Source of the DNA: Lingula anatina
Lineage: Eukaryota > Brachiopoda > Lingulata > Lingulida > Lingulidae
Length of the DNA stretch: 60,107 bases
Direction of reading: 5' to 3'
Assembly: GCF_001039355.2 (NCBI RefSeq)
Contig: NW_019775855.1
Span: 5,152 to 65,258 of the forward strand
The notes beneath the pieces are model-generated. The model ran no database searches. It had not been told where the DNA came from and saw only the letters and a program-made list of their open reading frames with translations. The position numbers and the translations under genes are program-made. This document shows, one piece after another, positions 1 through 12,080 of this stretch (positions are counted from its first letter, which is position 1; each line of letters starts with the position of its first letter).

Positions 1-1446
1 GGGGGGGGGGAGGGGGGAAGGGTATTGTGGAAGTTGTTACATATATCACCGCACCATGCACTGATTAAGTCAGAAGACGGAATATAGGCCGGTAAAGTAT
101 CAGTTTATTTTAAGTTATTTCTCAAGTTATTGACAGGAGAACTTTTATGGTTCTATAAATACTGCTTGGACAATTACAGTACTGAATATATTGAATCTTA
201 AATAATTTAAGCATCTGTACATCGCTGTGCATGTGATAAGATGAGAAAAAGTTGATGCGGTTGACGCAAAAAGTTGAGCGCGTAGAAGCGTACCTACCCG
301 TGTTGAAGCATACCTACCCACTCAACATACAACCCCAGCAAATATAACGTGAAAAGTCCTGTAGATAGGCTACAGCACGATTTGCGGCATTAATATCAGG
401 GGTAATACAGCTTCTCCTCTATCTTGTCTTGCAAAGCCTGCTGACTGTCGAACTGGCCGCAGAGTTCAAAGGGCGTCGTCTTAAAGCAATTGGCTTAATT
501 AGGAACACGTTTCCATTCTGCAGCAACAAACCGCGACGTGTAACAGCTATCCGCAACAAACAACAAAGTTTGCATCACACAACTATGGGCGTACCCGGTA
601 TATCTGGCGGAGCCGGCAGACAATACTGATCGGGACTAAAAACCATGTGTACCGCGCCAGCGCCGCCCTGGTGGTTCAAAAATCCGATTTTCCTATTTCC
701 GATAGGAACCTGCATGATTAGTAAGAACACTCAGTAAATTTGAAATAAAAAATGTGTGTTGAACAGACAAGGCAATAACAGGGACACGCAGATACAGTGA
801 TCTATTCAGTAACACAGAGTCACAGATTGCTTTCACTAGATATTCACAAATATGTTTCTGGCTTATTCTAACCCTAACCCTAGCTGACATGCCTACTGAA
901 GCTGTTAAGAGGTAATTAACTATCGTGTAAAAGCTTCAGTAGGCATGCAAGACGTCTAAGCCGCTTAAGCTGAAAGTAGCTTAGCGAGAAATTCCTTTGA
1001 GATGGATCGATCATGTTAGATCGATCTAGGTGTGGGAACCCAGTCTAAGGGCGCATTCCCATAGATTTTAGATCGATCTATCCCCGTGGGGAGTCTCCCT
1101 AGATTACTGTCAGATAATCCGGCTTAAATGTCCGTCCCGCTCGGCTGACAGCTATTTAGCGCGAACCCCCAGGGAGTTAGGTCGATCTAGTTTGGATCGA
1201 TCTAATCTCTGGGAATGCGCCCTAAGTTATTCAGTCTCACACAGTGTCTGTATATGAAAGCGAGCAATATCAACCTACGGTGTTTGAGGGTTCAGTCTAC
1301 CACAGCAGTTTAAAATATTCATTCAACCACAGCAGCTGTGTGAATTTCGAGTCTTATAAAATTCCCCTCCATGTTAAATCCAAATAAATTCGAATACTAA
1401 TGCCATACCCTACACTAAGACAAATCCACGTAGGTTAAAGGGAACT
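1..1446. other. Gene-free 3' flank with repeats
   Basis: No coding sequence is supported here. The window opens with a G-rich tract. A stretch of about 40 bases near 620-662 (containing ACCATGTGTACCGC) recurs at about 50650-50690, so it is a dispersed repeat fragment. From about 865 to 1048 there is a degenerate inverted-repeat element, followed directly by a better preserved one at 1049-1222. The short ORFs at 429-629 and 693-890 have no recognisable domain and no splice context and are treated as chance. Confidence 0.5.
1049..1222. mobile_element. 174-bp MITE, Harbinger-like TSD
   Basis: The ends are inverted copies: GGGCGCATTCCC at the left and GGGAATGCGCCC at the right, followed inward by AGATCGATC blocks. 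A TAA lies directly outside each end, which fits a 3-bp target duplication as made by PIF/Harbinger transposases. No ORF is present, so it is non-autonomous. Relatives lie at 3679-3904, about 41307-41525 and 57708-57922, all sharing GATCGATC blocks, GCTAAATTGCTGTCAGC-like and AAGCC-GGCTTAA-like interior palindromes. The family assignment rests only on the 3-bp duplication. Confidence 0.7.
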
Positions 1447-2555
1447 TCAACGTGGGATTTTAATTTTCACTTTTCTTTTTGCACCTTTTGTCTGATTATT
1501 TTTACCATCTTTGAAGTAAATGTCAAGCTTTATTTTAGGCCCTTTCCTCGACTTTTCTTCCGAAGAAGACCATTCACCCTGATGCTGAAATAAAGACTGC
1601 TTGTGGTAGATATGTTCCTTCTGAGTCATTGACATTAGGAAATGGAGAATAAGCCAATCACAAGGTTGCTCGTCGTAAAATAAAATCAAGTATCTTGCAA
1701 GTTTCTCCAAGTCTTTGGACTTGAACAATTTCCCTATGAATCCAAGAACTGAAAATTCTAAGCATATCCATGGAGTCTTGTCATTTGCTAAAATAAAGGC
1801 ACGTATGTCTTCGAAGAATCCAAGAGCGGGAATCACATCGTCTTCAAGCTGAATATAGTATTCTGAAATATTTCTTCCGTACAGAAACATAAAAGCATAA
1901 TCAACATTCTGTTTCGATCGCCATTTTACTTTCTCCGGAGAATTATTATAATTCCTTTTCAAATTTTCTAATGGGGGGTAGTTGCTTTCTGGAACTTGCA
2001 TCACTAGAATAAATCCACTTTTGATGTAGTCATCAAATTTGGCGCTTATATTTTTCAAGACATTTTCATTATATTTTGTATCAAAATTTCCCAGGAATAC
2101 CAGTAATACAATGTTCTCTTTCTCACTGGGAGACGTCCTGTTTATTATGTAGGCAATCGTCTGCAACAAATACACAGTTCCCTTTGGTCGTTTGACAGAC
2201 GGGATGCCAATGGTAAGGAAACCTAAAAGTTAATTAATATCATTTGCTTTACAATCTAATGGAGACAAAGGCATTTGAAAGCAAATATCCAATTTGACTG
2301 GACTGTCATAGTAAAGAGGTCACGTAATCGATCAGTTTTCCTTTTAAAGAATTAAGCGTTTTTCCTTTGAAGTATTTGATTTAAACTTTAAAACTCAGCA
2401 TTGACTCCAATTGTTAAACTTAATGCAAAGGTTTGAAACATCACGAACAAACAGAAAAGGGGTTGTATCTGTTTTACTTAAAACGTTTGGCATTCATATT
2501 ATACATTTTTCTTTCAAAAGGTGTTGATTCGAAAATAGATCTGATGCAAGGCGAT

Positions 2556-2586
<31 letters not shown>

Positions 2587-5391
2587 TGCAGGCCGAATGA
2601 AGGAAAAAGTAAAGTAGGAAAAGAGATACAGCTTAGCATTTTGTACCTTTCTTCTGTCGGTGGTTCCCAAAAACAGACACATTCCTGAGTTCCACATTAT
2701 CCAATCGAGAACGCGTAGATGGACTTTGTCCCATACTTGTCTAAAAAGGAATCGTTTAATTTCTGAAAACTTTTGCAACAGTCGCACCAATAACAATACT
2801 TAAAGCAAATGGTTTTTATTTCATGGTCAGCCATATCTGACCCTCGGACAAGTTAGTCCCCTATTCTGAATGGGGCCTGAGATAACCCAAAGGGCCCGCT
2901 CTGACCACTCGGGATACAGTAGTAATATGTACTAGTACTGCTCAAAAATGTTAGGGTTATGCCCGGGTAAAAATTGAGGTTCTAGTGAAAAGATAGCATG
3001 CTTGCAATTATGGCGGTACGTCCTTGAGTAGTCATCGTGTGAGTTACCCTGCAAAATCCTCGACTGACACATTCTCTAGTCATTGTTCCAACGCTGTGGT
3101 TTGTCACTTGTGGGAAAATAGAGATACATAAACTTATTGAATGCAGACTTTGGTATACAAGACGTTCAAGTCGTTCAATAACTTACAGGCCGAGTCAGCA
3201 GTTAACGGAGACAGGGCGTTAGTCAACAGACATACTGGTAGGTAAGTGCGACCTTGTGCCACAACCCCAGTTCAGGAGCAATATATAGCGGTCATTAAAT
3301 ACATCGTGTGAGGACCAGGGTTTTACAGCAGAACAATGTAATTACTGGAGTTCTTCTTAAAAAGAAAAAAAAACAGGAATAATTTTCCGTTTTTTAAGTC
3401 ACAGAGATACCCTTCATGCCTGTGTAACCCCACCACCCCGAGGGAGAGAGGAGATTCTTTGCTTGGCAACTTTTATGTAAGAAGTGTGGAAAAATTAGAC
3501 TATTCCCAGCAGGCAAACGACATTGAGTCACCGTTGAATCAACGTTAATTTTGGTGGATCAACGTTGAATCAACGTAGAATCAATGTCGTTTGCCTGCTG
3601 GGATTGGTTCAAGAAAGAAAAACGTGATAAATTAGATCGTGATTTAGTGTAATTTTTAATTTTTTTTTAAAGATCATACACCCCATTTCCATAGATTTTT
3701 AGATCGATCTATCCCTGTGGGGAGTCTCACTAGATTACTGTCAGCTTGGCCGGCTTAAGCGTCCGTCCCGCCTACTAAAAGCTGTAAGGGGATAATAAAC
3801 TATGGTGCCCGCTCGGCTGACTGCAATTTAGCGTGAACCCCCAGGTAGTTAGGTCGATCTAAAACTTAATCTTTAGATCGATTTAAATCTCTGGGAAAGC
3901 ACCCATAGTCCTTTCAAGTTAAAAAAATATTGGCTTAACCCGATTTGAAGTTTGTACTCATAATATCATACAGTATAATGACTTGAAAGGTAATGATTTA
4001 TATATGTATATTTTAAAGATTTCGACATCCATTATATCACATCACTAACAGTAAAAGCCTTGTCTTTAGAAACCTGTTCAATCCTGCAAATATTTCACAC
4101 CCTAGAATTGCTTGACATAACAGTGCACCTTAAGCTGCCGAGTCGATTTATAACGTGCTGGCAATTCCACGAACGCGTATAAAAGTTTTTCAGGGGTTAT
4201 ATCTTTAGGGAGCCGACACATTTCATAGAAACGTTACCTGATTCTTTTCTATCTGTAGATATGAATTCAGATCTGAGGAGTAGGCTGAAATACGCAAAGT
4301 GAATGTTACATTAGATTTACATTGTTCCTTGAGAAACCATTGAATTGCATGTATATTATCTTTAATTGAAGCTATTACTTGATTCAAAATGTGTTGCAAA
4401 TTGATGTGCCTCTATTATAAATATTAACAGAATTATAGATTCATGAATTAGTGTTTTTGAGCTAATTGCATACATACACAGGGGCGGATCCAGGATTATT
4501 TGAAGGGGGGTCCGGAACGACAGGCCTCGGTTGCGAGGCCGACCATCGCCCCCTTGGTGTGTGGTTTGGGGCCCTGCTCAAGGGCCCCGGAAATTTTTTG
4601 GTAATTTGGAGAACTAACAGTGCCCTTTGGTACGGTTTAGAAATAGCAGTCAAAATTCTAATTTCAAGAGGGGAATATTGGTGTGATATATTTTTCAGAA
4701 ACCGAAAGGGGGGGGGGGGTCAGGACTCCCCTGACACCCCCCCCCCTCTAAATCCGCCAGTGCATAAAAACATATATGCTATATCAGGAATGGAAACAGT
4801 ACCAATAACAAGAAACCAAGAAGAGAAAGTGAAGTAGGGGGATGAAGATGCTACACTTTTCTTTAGGTATGGCACTTAAGGATTACATGCAAAAACAGTG
4901 AGAAATGAGAAGGTGAGGGAGATCCTAGGGAAGACAAAACTCGGTGACAAAGCAAGGGGGTGGATACTTCACTGCTGTGGGCATTTTAGACGGCGGGAAG
5001 AAAAATATGTGGGACAAAAAAAATGCTGGGAATGAAACTACCAGGAGAGAGGAAACAAGGGAGGCCAATGAAAAGATTTATGGATCCGATCAAGGGGGAT
5101 ATGCAAGAGACGGGAGTGGAAGATGACCATGCGCAGAACCGGTGTGGGTGGAGACAGATAATCCGCCTTGGTGACCCCTGAAAAGGGACAGGCCCGAAAG
5201 ATACAGAAGAAGGAGAAGAAGATCAAGACATTCTGCAGCCAAAGTAAAGCGAAGTTCGTCATAAACTCACCCTTCTGCGCCCCTTTACTCAGAACCTCCC
5301 TGTGAAATTTTTTGACTGTTACAATATATAAACAGACTGCAAATAAAAACCCAACAGCAATTAAACGCTGTAATAGTATTAACCTTGCCAT
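1447..5391 (-). CDS. MGAT4C-like N-acetylglucosaminyltransferase, gene A
   Basis: Four exons join in phase: 5391-5271, 4284-4238, 2740-2647 and 2222-1447, giving 345 aa. Exon 1 starts MARLILLQRL and holds one hydrophobic signal anchor (about residues 8-25), as expected for a type II Golgi enzyme. Exon 4 holds the GT54 (MGAT4) catalytic domain: it opens FLTIGIPSVKR, continues with the block WRSKQNVDYAF, the acidic YYIQLEDDV motif (DXD-like), the FIGKLF stretch and the closing SLFQHQG motif. These blocks match vertebrate MGAT4C most closely. The family adds beta-1,4-GlcNAc branches to N-glycans in the Golgi; MGAT4C itself is poorly active, so activity here is inference. The protein lacks the roughly 120-residue C-terminal domain of the human protein. 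Gene B at 7479-9928 is a tandem paralogue with the same exon phases and lengths (47 and 94 bp middle exons). Confidence 0.85.
2556..2585. repeat. (GA)n microsatellite
   Basis: A run of GA dinucleotides lies in intron 3 of MGAT4C-like gene A. It creates the spurious SLSLSLS ORF seen on the minus strand. Confidence 0.9.
3504..3603. mobile_element. 100-bp palindromic MITE
   Basis: Both ends are the same sequence in inverted orientation, beginning TCCCAGCAGGCAAACGACAT, over more than 20 bases. The centre is made of GTTGAATCAACG units, themselves palindromic. The whole could fold into one long hairpin. No coding capacity. This type of short palindromic element is widespread in animal genomes; a target duplication is not clear. 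Confidence 0.75.
3679..3904. mobile_element. MITE related to 1049-1222
   Basis: Ends CACCCCATTTCC and GGGAAAGCACCC are imperfect inverted copies, with ATA directly outside each. The interior shares the GATCGATCTA, TAGATTACTGTCAGC and GCGTGAACCCCCAG blocks of the 1049-1222 element, with an extra segment of about 50 bases. Confidence 0.65.
4479..4762. mobile_element. MITE with GGCGGATCCAGGA ends
   Basis: The left end reads CAGGGGCGGATCCAGGATT and the right end TAAATCCGCCAGTG, an imperfect inverted pair. A related copy with a clear 5-bp target duplication is at 57304-57554. The C-rich interior gives spurious ORFs on both strands (4466-4837 and 4462-4653). It sits in intron 1 of MGAT4C-like gene A. 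Confidence 0.65.
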
Positions 5392-7478
5392 AGTTCCACC
5401 ACTTTCCTTGCCAAAGACACACCTGTTTATATATATATTAAGTACGTGGATGATCGTGGTTTGTATAATTAACAAGGACTAATACGCCTATGCAGGTCTT
5501 CAATGCTATGGCAAATGTAACCCGTGATACTCATTTATTAATACATTGTGCATTTAAATGTTTTAGTATGCTCACAACGTAATAAAAAGATGTACTATAA
5601 TAATGTAATGTAATATAAGCCTTATATGATATTGTGTTATCTCTAGGTTGGATTTTGCATCTTTGTGTTGAAAGTTATCACCACTGGGCCACAAGCAACC
5701 GGCACCGAAGTCAATACTGTTAAAATGTTGGAAAGTTGACAAAAATACTCATTTTGCTGTGTTCACACTGGGTTGTAAGACATACCAGAGAAGTAGACTG
5801 CTTCTACATGTATGGACATACTATATTTGCTGCGAATATGAATCAGGGGTAGCTTAAATTCACACTAATGAGATATTCCATTCGAGTAAGATAGCAAGAT
5901 AATTTTTGCCCGAATCCCATCATAGTTATTTCAACGTACGCCATTTTTTGTGCGTTTTTATTTTTAAGCATATAAATGGCTATTTTCACCAAAATGACAA
6001 ATAATTTGGAAAATATACGGAGCCAAATATGAAACAAGAAGTCTGGTGTCAAGATTATATTGTAGTTGCCGTAGGCCTGGTCCTGCCATTCACTGCCACC
6101 GTTACAGTTTCCAGTTAACGTTGTATAAAGAGTAAAACTAAAAGAGTATTCGCTGACGCTCGGTCCCACACATAACGCGAAGGTTATGAACGCTTATACG
6201 GGTCTGGGGCGCTTATTAAAATGACGGCTTGTACGTGTATCATAGAAAGTTCTTTTTTAGTTATACCTTTTCCCATGCAGTTAATTTCAAGTTTAGAACT
6301 GATTGCTGTGTCTTGTCTAGCGTACTTATTAGGTCTTTAGGCCTACATCGTATTTCAGTATTTCCTCTTCTCTTCACCACATTTGACTTTTTTTTGTTTC
6401 GTTATTTTAGTGACTAAAAGCGCTAGTTTAAACTTTTGGGATCAGAAAGTTTTTGACGAAAAAGCATATCAAAATTATGAAAAAACATAGACTGATCAAT
6501 AGATCTAATGCTGCTGAAGCTCCTGTTACATGTACACAGAGCTTGCTATCGCCTGGAAAACGAATTTTTGCCCATTCTCACAGATGTGAAACAAAAGAAA
6601 AGGCTCCAACATTTAACTTAGCTCATTAACACTGGTGTATGAATTTGATGTTAACTATCAAATATTGTCAAAGCCCAACGTTAGCAAAAATTCGTTATCC
6701 AAGAGATCAAAGAAGTGATAATTTTATGATGTAGGAGGGTATGGTCACTTCTATCTGTGTGGTATCTGTTTGTTATAGGTGTTGAACTAGCAAGGGGCGG
6801 AATCTCAAGCAAAACGCACTTTATATTTCACACAAAAATGTGAGCTACAACAGTTTTACACAGAATTTTATTGTATTGAAAACATTGTGCAGCGACTAAA
6901 TCTTGCATACAATTTTCGACATGCAAGTGCAATATATGTTTACATATTTTACTTCTCATCAAAATGCTATCGACTCTCACTATAAATGCAGATTTGGATT
7001 TATGTGTAGGAGATGTAGCCCATATAGCGAAAGGACCGAAGAACTACGAAGCACTATCGAGGAAGACACAAATCTCCCCGGGAATGCTAACTGGGATTCT
7101 TATTATTTTACTAACCCATGAAATAACCAGTTAGTTCTGTGCTCTTCCGTCCGCGTCAGTTCTGTCAGGGAACAAACTTTTTTTGTCTCCAAGTAATTGT
7201 TTTACTATTTAAGATCTCTTTGATTTTAAGTTGATTGTTTAACGCGCTGACTAATCCTCTGACGATCTATATCCAGATATGTCAATATGACAGTACACAA
7301 AATACGTAGAGTTAATGATATGCATATTTGAAAAAAGTTAATGTAGTGCCCGTACTCGTACCACGAAATACAACCTCTATCCTTCTTATCTTGAAAAGTA
7401 AAAAAAAAAGTTTACTTAAAAATATTTTGGAAGAACGTTTTTGCTCCTTGTATTAAGCTACAGAAGTGTAATTGCAAG
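5392..7478. other. Intergenic between the MGAT4C-like genes
   Basis: The stretch runs from the start of gene A to the stop of gene B and should hold the gene A promoter. I see no TATA box or CpG cluster that I would defend. A minus-strand ORF at 5843-6169 has hydrophobic stretches but no recognisable family and no matching copy upstream of gene B, so I do not call it a gene. Confidence 0.4.
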
Positions 7479-8893
7479 TCACGACTTTCCTTTTGGCGCC
7501 CTTTGAGTGGTTTTTCCTTGTTTATCTTTGAAGTAAATGTCCCGCGACATATTAGGTCCTTTCCTCGACTTTTCTTCCGAAGAAGACCAGTCCCCCTGAT
7601 GCTGGAATAAAGACTGTTTGTGGAAGATGCGCTTTTTCTGAGTCATCGAAGTTAGGAAATGATCGATAAGCCAATCACAAGGTTGCTCGTCGTAAAATAA
7701 AATCAAGTACCTTGCAAATTTTTCCAGGTCTTTGGATTTGAACAGTTTCCCAATAAATCCAAGAATGGAAAATTCTAAACATATCCATGGCTTTTTGCTA
7801 TTTTCTATGATAAAAGCACGTATGTCTTTGGTGAATCCACGGGCTGGAACCACATCGTCTTCAATCTGAATATAGTATTTTGAAATATTTCTTCCGTACA
7901 GAAACATAAAAGCATAATCAACATTCTGTTTCGATCGCCATTTTACTTTCTCCGGAGAATCATTATAATTCCTCTTCAAATTTTCTAACGGAGGGTAATT
8001 TTTTTCTGGAACTTGCATCACTAGGATAAATCCACTCTTCATGTAATCATCAAATTTTGCGCTGATACTTTTCAAGACATTTTCATTGTATTGTGTATCA
8101 AAATTTGCCAGGAACACCAATAAAACAATTTTCTCCCTCTCACTTGGTGACGTCATGTTTATTATGTAAGAAATCGTCTGCAACAGATACACGGTCCCCT
8201 TTGCTCGTTTGACAGACGGAATACCAATGGTAAGAAATCCTGAAACATTTCAATTGAGAAATATTAACCAACTGTTAATATGAGATAGTGTAAAGTTGAA
8301 TGACAGAACAGGACAGTACTGTAAAATGCATGTTTACTGAGATTACAGAGAGAATAAAAAAGTTTTTTCTGTTCTTCAAAACTTTCTTTTTCTCAAATTG
8401 TTAAACTTGGTGCAAGGAGAACACAGTTTGATTGCATCTGAAAGCAGTTATATATTGAAAAATGTTCATGAAAAATAAGATATGTACAGTTTAGGAAATC
8501 TGGTTAGATAGATAGATAGATAGATAGATATAGTAGCATTCTAGACCTTTCTTCTGCCTGTGTTTCCCAAAAACACACACATCCCCGAGTTCCATGGCAT
8601 CCCATCGAGAAAAAACAGAATGACTCTGGTCCACGCTTGTCTGGAAAAATAATTTTGTTTAGGGGATTTAGGTTCAAATACGTTTTAAATTTTTATTTAA
8701 CAGATGTTGAAACTGACACCTTAGCCGTAGTCTGTCATACAAACTCCCGCGTCTTTTCTGTAGGCGTCGCTTGGTAATATCACTGGCTTACAGCCATCCA
8801 AATTGCTGTAAGCCACTATACACCCTAAATCATGCAAAGGAAATTAATTCCCATTATTGAATTTTTATTGTTAAATTATTATTATTATTATTA

Positions 8894-8925
<32 letters not shown>

Positions 8926-9009
8926 CCCATCATTGACTCGTCACTTCACCTAGGGTGTAGGTCTGCTCAAGAGTGCAAAGCGCAGAAAACAGGTTTCGTG
9001 TGTGTGTGC

Positions 9010-9044
<35 letters not shown>

Positions 9045-9928
9045 GGGAGGCAGGTATCCTTTCAAAATCAAAAAAAAAAAAAAAAAGAAACCGTGAGAAG
9101 GGTTTGATTCGCACTGCCTAATTACCCATTCATCTTCTGCTTATGACTGATGTAGACTGATAAAAAAAGGACTGAGCCCCGTAACTCCTCTCCACCACCA
9201 CTCCCCCAAAGTTGGCGATACATGGAAAGATGACCATCAACCATTAAAACAGTATAACCAAAACGTCCATTTATTTTACGCGTCATGCCTTGGGGCTCCA
9301 ATTTAAGTACTGAACGACACAGCAACAAAACTAAATCTTTTTAGGAAATCTTTTACGTGCAGAGAAGAGCAAGAAATAAAACAGCCTCATTACGCTAAGG
9401 CAAATTTTGAAATGTCGCCTACACTGTAAGCCCAGCTTTCATAGAAATATTACCTGTTTCTTTTCAATCTGTGAATCTCTTTTCAGATCTGAGTATGCGT
9501 CTGAAATAAACAAAATGAGAGTTACATGTACATTATATTGGTATTGTTCTTTTTAAAACCATTGTAATGCATTATCTTACTATGAAAGCAATTTTCTGAT
9601 TCAAAACATGTCGCATTTAGATCAAAGCACCCTTTTCACTATAAATAAAAAATGAAGAGGTCATAAATGTCGTTACGCATACGCCTGAAATATATCAGTC
9701 TTTTAGAAAAGCTTTCCTGTTTTCATTGATTTAGAAATCTTCCACATTCTCGATCGGACATCACCACAACACAGCAAAATTCAACACAAACTCACCTTTT
9801 TGTGCTCCATAATGGAGAGAATCACGGTAAAATATATTGTTTTGGATAGTTACGTGTACAAGATATAAAGTGACTGCAAATAATGATCCGACAACAAATA
9901 TACGATGGAGTTGTTTAAGTCGTGCCAT
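7479..9928 (-). CDS. MGAT4C-like N-acetylglucosaminyltransferase, gene B
   Basis: Four exons join in phase: 9928-9796, 9500-9454, 8640-8547 and 8239-7479, giving 344 aa. Exon 1 begins MARLKQLHRIF with one signal-anchor helix. The catalytic exon repeats the GT54 blocks of gene A (FLTIGIPSVKR, WRSKQNVDYAF, YYIQIEDDV, FIGKLF, SLFQHQG). Exon 4 is far more similar to gene A than exon 1 or 3, where the stem region has drifted. Like gene A it ends soon after the catalytic core, so the short C-terminus is a shared property and not damage. Expected to be a Golgi type II membrane protein; activity is inferred from family only. Confidence 0.85.
8240..8546. other. Intron 3 of gene B
   Basis: A short intron with a (GATA)n run at about 8509-8530. 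No other signal is seen. Confidence 0.6.
8876..8925. repeat. (TTA)n microsatellite
   Basis: A run of ATT/TTA triplets lies in intron 2 of gene B. A (TG)n run at about 8998-9041 and a poly(A) run at about 9070-9085 follow in the same intron. Confidence 0.9.
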
Positions 9929-10871
9929 GCTTTCCCTGCGTCGCCATTGAAATACAAACCAGTGTGACTTACATGACATATAGATATGCCCCTCAGACGT
10001 GTTATCTATGATGTTAAAGAGATATGGAAGTCGGACAGTCCCTTATCGTTGTAACTTATCACTAATTATCTTTAATAATTATAACAATTGTATCGAGCAT
10101 TAAATTTGTTCATATTCATAGGCTCTCTGAGACGCTGTCCAACTACAGAATTACCACAGACTTATATAACTCAATAAAAAAGACGCATCATAAGACGCGG
10201 GATTGATGGATCTATCCCGTCCTCGCCCGAGGGCCTCTCCACCCCGAGAGGTACTAGTACACTTCAGTGGGCACTCCTTTTTGAGAGACAGGTTACTTAA
10301 ATTATAGCCTGATATGTAAAATAACATGTAAAAGTAATATGTACAAGAGTCGCCTATACGGACCATCCTTAACAGCAGAAAGGGAACCAGTGGAGAATTG
10401 AGAAATAGAGGGTAAATAGCGTAATTACATTTTAGGACTGATGGACCGGCCTGATTAATATTCTTCTCAATATTAATAGGCCCTTGGTTGCCTCCTCCCC
10501 CTTCCCCCTGCCCTTTTGCATTTTGCTGATTTTTCTGTTTACTCCATTTCATTCATTAATCTATTATTTTATTTTTCAATTTTTTCCTAGGACCCGAGTC
10601 ATATCAGTAAAGGAGTGACAGTTAGGCTACATACATATGTCCAAGAGTTTAACATAGAGTTGGGGGTTATGTTTTGGGATCCCAGTACTTTTATTAAAAA
10701 CCTAACTTGAAGTGCTATATTTTCAGTTTATTTATTTATTTATTTTTTAGAAACCACTCGTCTTCAAAGTATATTCCAAGATGAAACTAACAGTCACCTA
10801 AATATGATGTTTTAGTGAAAAGGATCTTAACAGTTGGGTAAACACTAACAAACTTTACAAAAGAAAGATAC
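9929..10871. other. Intergenic, possible gene B promoter
   Basis: This lies between the start of MGAT4C-like gene B and the last TAF1 exon seen. The exon that should follow TAF1 exon B (it would encode a CKYGETVYCHTSPF-like stretch) is not present here. The ORF at 10151-10552 is low-complexity and not supported. Confidence 0.45.
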
Positions 10872-11579
10872 CCTTTTGTAGTAATTCTTTATCTTGGTTG
10901 CCATGTCAACTTGCATGAGGATAGATGGGAATTCCTCCGCGTACTCTGCCAAAATCAGTTCTCCACCCATCCCTTCGAGATCTTGCGGGGTTCTCAGGAG
11001 AAACATATCGCCTCCTTCAGAGGCCAGTCGCTCATGTTCTCTCATCTGAAAGTAACATTTATAAATTGGAAGTCAAAGATTATCATTACTTAATTTAACT
11101 GGACACTCTTTAAAAAACCTACTTAAATCATTTTTACCTTTACTTAAGCTTTGTTAGCAGGTTTAACTTATGTCTAATACAAACAATGCAAACTGACATA
11201 GACATCCACAGACACAAAGATGGAAGATTTATTTTGTACCTTTTTATCACTTTTGTATCAGCTTAATGAAATTGTACTTACAATTCTAACAGTGCTGGTA
11301 GACTTATATCACACATTTTGAATTAAAAAAAATCAAAACAGAGCAACAATATGATGAATACGTATCTGTGTGATTTAACTTCTAAAACCATCAACCAAAA
11401 CTCACCTTTGCCTTCCTTCTTATAGTTTTCAGTAGAGGCAGTACGGCCTGTGGTTTGTGCTGAGACAAAGGTCCATGGGAATATTTCTTGAGGGGAGGAC
11501 GATGAAAATTACACAGTTTCATGCTGCACATGTGTGTTGGGAAAAATGGCTGCCGGAGTTCACAAGCCGGAGTGGAATG
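10872..11579 (-). pseudogene. TAF1: TAF1 fragment, two in-frame exons
   Basis: Two exons of exactly 58 codons each, 11579-11406 and 11045-10872, join in phase 0 with AG acceptors and GTGAG/GTATC donors. Together they match a central N-terminal segment of TFIID subunit 1: the first contains [11 protein letters not shown] and [12 protein letters not shown], the second [20 protein letters not shown] and [14 protein letters not shown]1 is the scaffold of TFIID, nuclear, a basal transcription factor. The neighbouring TAF1 exons on either side are missing: downstream is gene B at 9928, upstream is an unrelated plus-strand gene. Either this is an orphan fragment left by a rearrangement or the rest lies outside after very long introns. 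Both exons are free of stops, so recent loss or a live gene remains possible. The first exon recurs, damaged, at 21359-21533 and 30454-30628. Confidence 0.7.
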
Positions 11580-11999
11580 CTAAAAAGACAAGTGATTTTT
11601 TAAGTTGATCCCCAGGATTCTTTTTCCCCCTTTAGTGTGGCAAAAAATCTCCAAAACAAGTACCCATAGATAACAAATCAGCACTGCTGACCTAGTTAGT
11701 ACTGTAACATAAATTGCAGTCAAATTAATGATAAGAACAGCATGACCTAACGTATCCTCCTTGGCCTGTGATAAATAACCAATCTCCACAAAACTGCGTC
11801 ATTACTGATAACAACAAGGTGACATTTTTATGTCAAATAGTTTAAATTGATGACGATACAATATTGAAAATTTTCCAAGGAAGGAAAGTTTGATTAGAAG
11901 TTGGCTTTATCTACCAATTCAAAGTCAGATTTTGCATTCTTTGGTGGCTAATCTTTTATTTAGATAAAAAGTAATTCTTTTTAACCGTGAATACCCATA

Positions 12000-12080
12000 T
12001 GTCACATGACAACCTTACATCAGGTGACAGAGGCGTAGTTCTCATTCGCCCCAACAATATTTTTCTTTATCCATTTCAAG
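12000..12080 (+). other. Non-coding first exon and promoter area, NLR gene 1
   Basis: The sequence TTTATCCATTTCAAG|GTGAGTTTAA gives a strong 5' splice site at 12081 and is kept in all three units (ends at 12080, 22041 and 36583). An acceptor TTTTTCCAG ends at 12634, 12 bases before the ATG at 12647. I infer a non-coding exon that splices to the ATG exon. The exon's 5' end and the promoter are not defined; no TATA box is seen. Confidence 0.6.

Larger units (their letters stand above)
2741..4237. other. Intron 2 of gene A with MITEs
   Basis: This 1.5-kb intron has no coding signal. It holds two inverted-repeat elements described separately (3504-3603 and 3679-3904). Nothing else is recognised. 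Confidence 0.5.

Noticed and set aside
2494-2796. Minus-strand ORF containing exon 3 of MGAT4C-like gene A as a longer protein
   Set aside because: Only 2740-2647 is bounded by splice sites and matches gene B, and it is read in a different frame; the rest is a (GA)n repeat and intron.
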